DNA of 5,307 nucleotides. Origin: an uncultured Campylobacter sp. GTDB taxonomy: Bacteria; Actinomycetota; Actinomycetes; Mycobacteriales; Mycobacteriaceae. How positions within the stretch are numbered: the first letter of the stretch is position 1; every line of letters begins with the position of its first letter. This document shows, one piece after another, positions 1-4,539 of the stretch. The position numbers and the translations under genes are program-made. The notes beneath the pieces were generated by a model that worked only from the letters and a program-made list of their open reading frames with translations, searched no databases and had not been told where the DNA came from. The DNA lies in the NCBI GenBank assembly GCA_943913625.1, contig CALTYW010000154.1:1-5307 (forward strand), in the 5' to 3' direction.

Positions 1-239
1 CCGCGGTTGACGCGGATGTTGTTGTCGTCATCCATCCACGGCACGCGGAAGATGATCTGGCGCTCCGGCTCGCACAGGCGCTCAATCAGCCCGTAGTCCG
101 CGTAGTGCGGGTCTTTGCCCAGCACAATCTTCAGCGAATCCAGCACCTCGGACACAGCCTGGTGGAATTCCGGTTCCCCGGCGTTGCGCTTCAACAATTT
201 GTCGTAGTAGCCGGCAACTTCTTGTTCGATCGAGGTCAT
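1..239 (-). CDS. gdhA: NADP-specific glutamate dehydrogenase, N-terminal part (runs off left edge)
   Basis: This enzyme catalyses reductive amination of 2-oxoglutarate with ammonium and NADPH to L-glutamate in the cytoplasm, a main route of ammonium assimilation. Only the first 79 codons plus two bases are present. The translation begins MTSIEQEV and contains YYDKLLKRNAGEPEFHQAV (residues 11-29), KDPHYADYGLIERLCEPER (42-60) and IIFRVPWMDD (62-71), all typical of the N-terminal domain of bacterial hexameric GDHs and very close to what I remember of C. glutamicum GdhA. The catalytic lysines and the Rossmann domain lie outside the window. The ATG at 237-239 is chosen because an AGGAGA Shine-Dalgarno sits 8 nt upstream and the protein start matches the family. 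It is divergent from glxK across a 100-bp gap. Family assignment is firm; regulation cannot be read here, and no convincing AmtR box was found. Confidence 0.96.
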   Translation of the reverse strand, partial: MTSIEQEVAGYYDKLLKRNAGEPEFHQAVSEVLDSLKIVLGKDPHYADYGLIERLCEPERQIIFRVPWMDDDNNIRVNR

Positions 240-247
240 GATCGTCT

Positions 248-253
248 TCTCCT
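248..253 (-). promoter_or_regulatory. Shine-Dalgarno of gdhA (AGGAGA)
   Basis: On the minus strand AGGAGA lies 8 nt before the gdhA ATG, complementary to the 3' end of 16S rRNA. It fixes the gdhA start. It also stands out because it is the only good Shine-Dalgarno in the window; the other five starts have none. Confidence 0.85.
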
Positions 254-272
254 AATACCTATCGGGGTACCG

Positions 273-278
273 AATTTA
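273..278 (-). promoter_or_regulatory. candidate -10 element for gdhA (TAAATT)
   Basis: Reading the minus strand, TAAATT fits the corynebacterial TAnAnT -10 consensus. It would place the transcript start near 265-267 and give a leader of about 27 nt carrying the AGGAGA ribosome site. No good -35 hexamer is seen 16-18 nt upstream, which is common in this genus. TACCAT on the minus strand (291-296) is a weaker alternative. gdhA in C. glutamicum is reported to have several promoters, so others may lie inside glxK. Confidence 0.4.
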
Positions 279-326
279 CGGCCGGAGGCAATGGTACACC
301 ACCTCTACAGTGACGCACCCGCTAAC

Positions 327-332
327 TACACT
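327..332 (+). promoter_or_regulatory. candidate -10 of a leaderless glxK promoter (TACACT)
   Basis: TACACT matches TAnAnT and ends 7 nt before the A of the glxK ATG at 340, so transcription would be expected to start at or next to the start codon. There is no Shine-Dalgarno-like sequence in the 20 nt before the ATG. No clear -35 hexamer is visible. This is inferred from spacing and needs transcript-start mapping. Confidence 0.55.
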
Positions 333-339
333 TTGATTC

Positions 340-1491
340 ATGACACACCCCACAACCCCCGGCACAACCCCCGGCGCCGACGCGCCCTCCCCGAAGGTGA
401 TTATCGCGCCGGATTCCTTCAAAGGCACCGCAACCGCCGAGCAGGCCGCGGAGTGGATCGCCGAAGGCGTGCGCAGCATCATCCGCGACGCGGACATCAC
501 CTTGACACCCATGGCAGACGGCGGCGAAGGCACGTCGGCACTGTTTGAGGGCGAGCGCATTTGCTTGCCGACGACCGATGCAGCCGGCCGCCTCACCGAA
601 GCCACCTACACCTTCCACGAACCGAGCCAGACCGCGTTCATTGACGTCTCGGCCGCCACCGGTCTGCCTGCCGTCGAGGACAACCCGGTGCCGATGACGG
701 GCGACACGTACGGCACCGGCGTGCTCATCGCCGACGCGGAGACCCGCGGTGCGACCCGGATCGTGCTGGGCATGGGCGGCACCGCAACCGTGGACGGCGG
801 CACCGGCATCCTCGTCGCGCTCGGCGTGAACCCGCTGAACCAGGACGGATACCAGCTCAAGCCCGGCGGCGGGGCGCTGGAGCAGCTGGCCAACTTCGAC
901 ACCGCAAAAGTGAACGTGCCGGCTGGCGCGGTGGAATGGGTGCTGCTGACCGACACCACCGCCCCCGCCACCGGCCCCGAGGGTGCGGCCCAAGTGTTCG
1001 GCCCCCAGAAGGGCGCGAACCCGCAGGAAGTTGAGCAGCTCGACCGCGGCCTTGCTCGTCTTTGCGAGGTCGCGGGCATCGACCCGGCGACCGAGGGCCT
1101 CGGCGCTGCCGGCGGCGTCGGTATCGGCATCACCTGGCTTTCCACGATGCTGCACGGCGACGCAAGCCACGTGCACATCCTGCCCGGCGCGCGGGTAGTT
1201 GCGGAGTCGAACGGGCTCACCGAGGCCATTGACGGCGCCGCGCTCGTGATCACCGGCGAGGGCTCCTACGACGGGCAGACCGGCAAGGGCAAGGTCGCCG
1301 CAGTGGTCGCCGAGCTCGCCGAGGGCGCCGACGCTGCCTTCGCGGTCGCCGCGGGCCGCTTCGAGGCGGAACCGCCGGAGGGCACGATTGCCGTTGCGCT
1401 GTCAGACCAGCCGTCGACACGCGAGCAGCTCGTGCGCGCCGGTGCGGAGATCGCCGTGGCCTACCTGAACACCTCGACCACCCAGGGGTAG
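340..1491 (+). CDS. glxK: glycerate kinase, GlxK/GarK family
   Basis: A cytoplasmic kinase that phosphorylates D-glycerate with ATP; characterised members of this class (E. coli GarK/GlxK) make 2-phosphoglycerate, feeding lower glycolysis. The protein has 383 residues, near the family's usual 370-390. Family motifs occur in the expected order: IIAPDSFKGT (21-30), PMADGGEGT (57-65), LGMGGTATVDGGTG (143-156), a D-x-T-x-P segment followed by FGPQKGA (205-226), GAAGGVGIG (255-263) and ITGEGSYDGQTGKGK (304-318). The conserved core starts near residue 19, so residues 1-18 are a Thr/Pro/Gly extension that includes a duplicated TTPG. The ATG at 340 is chosen because it lies 7 nt after a TACACT hexamer; a GTG at 397 would trim the protein to the family core but has no properly spaced ribosome site. 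It is divergent from gdhA, and its last 31 bp overlap the opposing small gene. Family is certain; product stereochemistry is by homology. Confidence 0.95.
   Translation: MTHPTTPGTTPGADAPSPKVIIAPDSFKGTATAEQAAEWIAEGVRSIIRDADITLTPMADGGEGTSALFEGERICLPTTDAAGRLTEATYTFHEPSQTAFIDVSAATGLPAVEDNPVPMTGDTYGTGVLIADAETRGATRIVLGMGGTATVDGGTGILVALGVNPLNQDGYQLKPGGGALEQLANFDTAKVNVPAGAVEWVLLTDTTAPATGPEGAAQVFGPQKGANPQEVEQLDRGLARLCEVAGIDPATEGLGAAGGVGIGITWLSTMLHGDASHVHILPGARVVAESNGLTEAIDGAALVITGEGSYDGQTGKGKVAAVVAELAEGADAAFAVAAGRFEAEPPEGTIAVALSDQPSTREQLVRAGAEIAVAYLNTSTTQG
351..374 (+). repeat. 12-bp in-frame tandem duplication at the start of glxK
   Basis: The unit CACAACCCCCGG occurs twice head-to-tail with no mismatch (351-362 and 363-374). 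It begins 12 bases into the glxK coding sequence and produces a repeated T-T-P-G in the N-terminal extension, ahead of the conserved kinase core. Being a multiple of three it keeps the frame. Confidence 0.9.
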
Positions 1492-1850
1492 ATCGAGGGC
1501 AGTTCGAACCGCTCTTCCTGTTCTAGCTGCGCGGGGTCGCGCGGCAGATCCGCTTTGGGCGTGAGGATGCGCGACAGCCCCATCGCCAGCGAGTTGAGGC
1601 TGCGCGCCCCTTCGACTTCGGCGCGCAGGCGGTGCACCACAGCGTCGTCGGCAGGCTCGCCGCGGTTCTGCTCGTAGGTGGTGCGTAGTTGGGTGGTAAT
1701 CGAATCGTCGATACGCACGGGCTCCATGGTCACTGTGCCCGAGGTGAGCATGTCCCGTCGCACAAGAATGTCGAGCGCACGTTGGAAGGCGTCGCGCACC
1801 TCACCTGCGGCGGCGGGCGGGACCAGGATGTCGAACTGGATGGTGGCCAT
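1461..1850 (-). CDS. hypothetical protein, 129 residues, family not recognised
   Basis: I do not recognise the family. The protein begins MATIQFDILVPP and ends in YPWVVEVFR. It has no cysteine, no signal peptide and no membrane segment, and it is acidic (about 21 Asp/Glu against 15 Arg/Lys, with a single Lys). A hydrophobic beta-like start (residues 3-10) is followed by a probable amphipathic helix (about 14-34) and a second helical stretch (about 70-97). I believe it is real because its codons are strongly GC-ending and its composition is that of a normal protein, and without it 1492-1865 would be empty in a tightly packed region. The ATG at 1850 is chosen because upstream in-frame sequence quickly becomes His/Arg/Gly-rich shadow sequence antisense to the next gene, and a TACTCT hexamer sits 7 nt before the ATG. 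It has no Shine-Dalgarno. Its 3' end overlaps glxK by 31 bp, and its start is 24 bp from the divergent GalT-like gene. Confidence 0.75.
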   Translation of the reverse strand: MATIQFDILVPPAAAGEVRDAFQRALDILVRRDMLTSGTVTMEPVRIDDSITTQLRTTYEQNRGEPADDAVVHRLRAEVEGARSLNSLAMGLSRILTPKADLPRDPAQLEQEERFELPSIYPWVVEVFR

Positions 1851-1857
1851 GGTTGAA

Positions 1858-1863
1858 AGAGTA
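1858..1863 (-). promoter_or_regulatory. candidate -10 for the small minus-strand gene (TACTCT)
   Basis: On the minus strand TACTCT (TAnnnT) ends 7 nt before the ATG at 1850, the spacing expected for a leaderless transcript. No Shine-Dalgarno is present between it and the ATG. TTGAAC, a partial -35 match, occurs twice upstream because of the 12-bp duplication, but the spacers are 13 and 25 nt, so neither fits well. Confidence 0.35.
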
Positions 1864-1867
1864 ACGT
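1862..1867 (+). promoter_or_regulatory. candidate -10 for the GalT-like gene (TAACGT)
   Basis: TAACGT (TAnnnT) ends 7 nt before the ATG at 1875, which favours that ATG over the GTG at 1866 as a leaderless start. It overlaps the opposite-strand TACTCT hexamer by two bases. The match to the -10 consensus is weak in the fourth position. The only competing signal is a poor purine run (GAAAGAG, 1855-1861 region) close to the GTG. Confidence 0.35.
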
Positions 1868-1874
1868 GGCGCAC

Positions 1875-3218
1875 ATGTTCAACCCCGTGTTCAACCCCGT
1901 GCACTCCTACCAGGTCGCGGTTCGCACCATGGCGGACGGAACGCTCAAGCAGGTCAACCCGTTTTCCGGCACCGAGGTATGGACCGTGCCGGGGCGCGGC
2001 AACCGGCCGCTGTCGAAAGCCACAGCCGCCCCTGCCCCGCTGCTGCCCGGCGCGGCCACGGACACGTGCAACTTCTGCGAGGACCGCAAGCTGCGCACCC
2101 CGCCGGAGAAGTCCCGGCTGGTGGCGCGCGACGACGGCGACTTCGATATCTTGCGCGACCTCATGCCGCACGAGCTGGAGCAGACGCGACCGGAGTTTCG
2201 GCGAGTGCCCAACCTCTTCGAGATCGTTTCCTACGACTACTGGCGCAAGAACTACGACTACTCCATGCCGCAGGCTCGCCGCGAGCACATGGAGTGCTAC
2301 CTGGCGGACCCGGCCGGGCGCGAGCACGTGCTGGACACGGTGCGCACCCGTCTTTCCGCGGCCGGGCAAAACCCGGACTTGCCCGAGCACGAGCTGCTCG
2401 AGCTCGCGCCCGCCTACTTCGGCGGCGGCCACGACGTGATCATCGCGCGGCGCCACTACGTCGACGGGGCGGAAAACGCCTCCCAGCTCGCAGGTTCAGG
2501 CACGCTGACCCCGGAAGAGCACTACCGTTTCATCGCGTTCACCATGGATTCCCTTCGGGACCTGGTGGAGCAGCACCTTTACGCCCGCTACGTGGTGGTG
2601 TTCCAGAACTGGCTCTCGCCGGCCGGGGCGTCCTTCGAGCACCTGCACAAGCAGCTCGTGGCAATCGACGAGCGCGGGGTCAACGCCGAGACCGAGACCG
2701 CAAAGCTGCGCCAGAACCTGAATCTTTACAACGACTGGGGCATCAACCACGCCTTCTACCAGAACCTTGTGATCGCGGAAAACGAGCACGCCATCCTGGT
2801 GGCCGGGGTGGGCCACCGCTATCCGACGATGACGGTGTACTCGAAATCCGCCGCATCCGAGCCGTGGGAGCACACGCCTGAGGAGGTGCGTTCCGTTTCC
2901 GACCTGCTGCACGCCGCCCACGCCGCGACGGGCGCGGAGGTGGCCACCAACGAGGAGTGGCACTACCGGCCGGTGGACTTGGATGTGCCGATGCCGTGGC
3001 GGATCAACCTGAAGTGGCGCATCTCCACTCTCGCCGGATTCGAGGGCGGCACGCAGATCTACGTGAACACGCTCTCCCCCTTCGACATGCGCAACCGCGC
3101 CACCGAGAATCTGCGCCGCCTGCGTGCCGAGGGACGCATTGCCCACGACATCGCGATCGCGGAGGAGTGCGTGCCGGAGCCGAACAAACTGCGCTACAAC
3201 CCGAACCTGAACAGGTAG
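1875..3218 (+). CDS. GalT-like (HIT superfamily) predicted nucleotidyltransferase, probably DUF4921 family
   Basis: A 447-residue soluble protein that I assign tentatively to DUF4921. Its substrate is unknown. Aligning by eye with E. coli galactose-1-phosphate uridylyltransferase shows the same landmarks in order: NPFSGTEVWTVPGRGNRP (residues 28-45) like the NPLTG...RAKRP start of GalT; CNFC (C65, C68) like the zinc-binding CxxC; VPNLFEIVSYD (111-121); a histidine (H194) where GalT has its third zinc ligand; and GASFEHLHKQ (251-260), matching the H-x-H-x-Q active site, with H256 as putative zinc ligand, H258 as putative nucleophile and Q260. A C-terminal half of about 170 residues includes WRINLKWRIS (375-384). 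It is about 100 residues longer than GalT and has Lys where GalT has Gly in HPHGQ, so it is unlikely to be the Leloir enzyme itself. The start could also be GTG 1866 or internal ATG 1929. M20 and glgP genes follow on the same strand, the first after 19 nt. Confidence 0.88.
   Translation: MFNPVFNPVHSYQVAVRTMADGTLKQVNPFSGTEVWTVPGRGNRPLSKATAAPAPLLPGAATDTCNFCEDRKLRTPPEKSRLVARDDGDFDILRDLMPHELEQTRPEFRRVPNLFEIVSYDYWRKNYDYSMPQARREHMECYLADPAGREHVLDTVRTRLSAAGQNPDLPEHELLELAPAYFGGGHDVIIARRHYVDGAENASQLAGSGTLTPEEHYRFIAFTMDSLRDLVEQHLYARYVVVFQNWLSPAGASFEHLHKQLVAIDERGVNAETETAKLRQNLNLYNDWGINHAFYQNLVIAENEHAILVAGVGHRYPTMTVYSKSAASEPWEHTPEEVRSVSDLLHAAHAATGAEVATNEEWHYRPVDLDVPMPWRINLKWRISTLAGFEGGTQIYVNTLSPFDMRNRATENLRRLRAEGRIAHDIAIAEECVPEPNKLRYNPNLNR
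1876..1901 (+). repeat. 12-bp in-frame tandem duplication at the start of the GalT-like gene
   Basis: TTCAACCCCGTG is repeated perfectly at 1878-1889 and 1890-1901, and the period-12 match extends two bases left to 1876. It directly follows the ATG and encodes FNPV-FNPV. It also creates an in-frame GTG at 1887, a second potential start context. It lies before the conserved part of the protein. Confidence 0.9.
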
Positions 3219-3223
3219 CTCAC

Positions 3224-3229
3224 TATCCT
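3224..3229 (+). promoter_or_regulatory. candidate -10 for a leaderless M20 transcript (TATCCT)
   Basis: In the 19-bp gap after the GalT-like gene, TATCCT (TAnnnT) ends 8 nt before the ATG at 3238. No Shine-Dalgarno precedes that ATG, so either a leaderless transcript starts here or translation depends on coupling with the upstream gene. The evidence is spacing only. Confidence 0.35.
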
Positions 3230-3237
3230 TGAATGTC

Positions 3238-4491
3238 ATGAGCACGATCGCAGACATTCTCGGCACCTACACCGTCGACCCGGCGTGGCAGCGCAGCTTC
3301 TACGAGTGGATGCACTCCAACCCCGAGCTGTCCTTCCAGGAGGAACAGACCCACGCCCGCATCCGGGCGGAGCTGGACCGCTTTGATTGCGACGTGATCG
3401 CCCCAATCGGCAAATTCGGCATCTGCGCAGTGTTCACAAACGGCGATGGGCCCACGGTGCTCTACCGCGCTGACTTCGACGGCCTGCCCGTCACCGAGGC
3501 CACCGGCGTGCCGTACGCGTCGATGAAGACCGCCACCAACGCCGAGGGCAAGACCGTGGGCACGATGCACGCCTGCGGCCACGACATTCACACCACCGCG
3601 CTGCTGTCCATGTGCGACATCTTGGACCACACCCGCGAGCACTGGGCCGGCACCTTCGTCGCCCTGTTCCAACCCGCGGAGGAGATCGGCGCCGGCGCCC
3701 AGGACATGGTGGATAGCAGGCTGACGGACCTCGTGCCCACGCCGGATGTGGTGCTGGGCCTGCACGTCATGCCGGGCCGCGCCGGCGACGTGATGAGCAA
3801 GCCCGGCCCGCAGTTCGCCGCCTGCGACGCGATCCGCATCCACATCCCCGGCCGCGGCGCCCACGGCTCCATGCCGCACAACTCGATCGACCCGACGTTC
3901 ACCGCCGCGATGATCATCGCCCGCCTGCAGGGCATTGTCGGCCGCGAGGTGAATCCGGCGGACTTCGCCGTGGTCACGGTGGGCAAGATGCGCGCGGGCC
4001 TGACCCACAACATCATCCCGGACCACGCTGAGCTGGAGTTGAACACCCGCTTCTACGACGACCGCGTCAAGGCCCGCGTCCTCGCCGCCATCGAGCGCGT
4101 CGCCCGCGCCGAGGTGGCGGCCTCGGGCATCGACGAGGAGCCGGCGTTCGAGTACTACGGCCACGGCGACCTGTTGGATAACGACAAGGCCGTCCACGAC
4201 ACCGTGCGCGCCACGTTCGACGAGGTCTTCGGCGAGCAGTCCATCACCGCGGAGGCCAAAACCGTTTCCGAGGACTTCCCCGTCATCGGCCAGGCCTTTG
4301 GCAAGCCCTACTTCTTCTGGCTCGTTGGCTGCACCCCGCACGACGTGTGGGATAAGGCGGTTGCGGAGGACCGCGTGCTAGAAGACGTGCCGGTTAACCA
4401 CATGCCGACGTTCCTGCCGGAGTACGAACCAACGATCACCTCGGCCGCGAAATCCGGGGCGGCCGCGGTGCTGACGTACTTGGCGCGCTAA
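3238..4491 (+). CDS. M20-family amidohydrolase (N-acyl amino acid aminoacylase / AgaA-like)
   Basis: A predicted cytoplasmic di-metal hydrolase that cleaves the amide bond of N-acyl amino acids to release a carboxylic acid and the amino acid. At 417 residues it has the usual length for M20 subfamily D (hippurate hydrolase, IAA-amino acid hydrolase, AgaA). Landmarks: WMHSNPELSFQEEQT (24-38), YRADFDGLP (76-84), metal site ACGHD with C113 and H115, QPAEE with E148 and E149, GLHVMP with H176, GAHGSMPH (207-214) in the dimerisation domain, and the C-terminal metal histidine H388 in NHMP. All expected ligands are present, so it should be active. RADFDGLP resembles the Corynebacterium N-acylglutamine aminoacylase AgaA as I recall it, but substrate cannot be deduced. 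ATG 3238 is chosen; a TTG at 3229 would add three residues. It follows the GalT-like gene by 19 nt and precedes glgP by 48 nt. Confidence 0.92.
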   Translation: MSTIADILGTYTVDPAWQRSFYEWMHSNPELSFQEEQTHARIRAELDRFDCDVIAPIGKFGICAVFTNGDGPTVLYRADFDGLPVTEATGVPYASMKTATNAEGKTVGTMHACGHDIHTTALLSMCDILDHTREHWAGTFVALFQPAEEIGAGAQDMVDSRLTDLVPTPDVVLGLHVMPGRAGDVMSKPGPQFAACDAIRIHIPGRGAHGSMPHNSIDPTFTAAMIIARLQGIVGREVNPADFAVVTVGKMRAGLTHNIIPDHAELELNTRFYDDRVKARVLAAIERVARAEVAASGIDEEPAFEYYGHGDLLDNDKAVHDTVRATFDEVFGEQSITAEAKTVSEDFPVIGQAFGKPYFFWLVGCTPHDVWDKAVAEDRVLEDVPVNHMPTFLPEYEPTITSAAKSGAAAVLTYLAR

Positions 4492-4497
4492 CACTGG

Positions 4498-4525
4498 CCG
4501 TCGAGAAGCAATTGCTTATCGACGG
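4498..4525. repeat. near-perfect 28-bp palindrome upstream of glgP (operator or terminator candidate)
   Basis: Outer arms CCGTCGA (4498-4504) and TCGACGG (4519-4525) flank the perfect 12-bp palindrome AAGCAATTGCTT (4506-4517). Only one of the 14 base pairs (G4505 against A4518) fails. It lies 6 nt after the M20 stop codon and ends immediately before the candidate glgP -10 at 4526, so it would cover roughly -42 to -15 of that promoter. As RNA it would fold into a stem of 7 plus 4 pairs with an AAUU loop. No U-tract follows, which argues against a classical intrinsic terminator and somewhat favours a dimeric DNA-binding protein site. The binding protein is unknown. Confidence 0.85.
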
Positions 4526-4531
4526 TACGCT
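4526..4531 (+). promoter_or_regulatory. candidate -10 of a leaderless glgP promoter (TACGCT)
   Basis: TACGCT (TAnnnT) begins directly after the 28-bp palindrome and ends 8 nt before the glgP ATG at 4540. There is no purine-rich ribosome site at useful spacing; GGGG at 4533-4536 is only 3 nt from the ATG. The expected -35 position falls inside the left arm of the palindrome. Confidence 0.4.
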
Positions 4532-4539
4532 TGGGGCCC

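Larger units (their letters stand above)
1851..1896. repeat. inverted GGTTGAA/TTCAACC half-sites in the divergent gap
   Basis: GGTTGAA at 1851-1857 is the exact reverse complement of TTCAACC at 1878-1884, with a 20-bp spacer. A second TTCAACC lies at 1890-1896 because of the 12-bp duplication. The arms flank the overlapping -10-like hexamers of the two divergent genes. This could be a set of regulator half-sites, but seven bases is short and the right-hand copies are also coding sequence. Confidence 0.3.

Noticed and set aside
259..274. Possible AmtR (nitrogen control) box upstream of gdhA
   Set aside because: CTAT at 259-262 is present but the second half, which should read ATAG after six bases, is ACCG. 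The match is too poor to call although AmtR control of gdhA is known in C. glutamicum.
285..305. Imperfect inverted repeat GAGG...TGGT-AC-ACCA-CCTC in the gdhA/glxK gap
   Set aside because: The inner loop would be only 2 nt and the outer arms are offset by a 3-nt bulge, so neither a good hairpin nor a symmetric operator results.
310..332. GTGA...ACAC resemblance to a GlxR site before glxK
   Set aside because: The spacing between half-sites is far larger than the TGTGA-N6-TCACA consensus, and the arms are incomplete.
276..605. 109-codon minus-strand frame running into the gdhA/glxK gap
   Set aside because: Mostly antisense to glxK, with Ser/Val/Ala-rich translation, and it ends inside the region needed for the gdhA promoter. 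No ribosome site or family signal.
322..1176. Long open frame on the minus strand opposite glxK (284 codons), and another at 606-1253
   Set aside because: Both are antisense to a gene with every motif of glycerate kinase. Their translations are Gly/Ala/Val/His/Arg-rich or Ser/Pro-rich low-complexity sequence, typical of shadow frames in GC-rich DNA.
1492..1515. Terminator between glxK and the opposing small gene
   Set aside because: The only symmetry is the short GTTCGAAC palindrome at 1502-1509, with no loop and no T-tract, and it is explained by coding sequence of the minus-strand gene.
1866..1868. GTG as the start of the GalT-like gene
   Set aside because: It would add only three residues, and its upstream purine run is poor. 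The ATG at 1875 has a -10-like hexamer at leaderless spacing. It cannot be excluded without TSS data.
1979..2881. 300-codon plus-strand frame inside the GalT-like gene
   Set aside because: Extremely Arg/Ala/Gly/Pro-rich translation in a different frame from a gene with a recognisable active site; a compositional artefact.
3223..4341. 372-codon open frame on the minus strand
   Set aside because: It lies wholly opposite the M20 gene, whose catalytic motifs are intact, and its translation is Gly/Val/Ala/His-rich with no recognisable motif. It is an open shadow frame.
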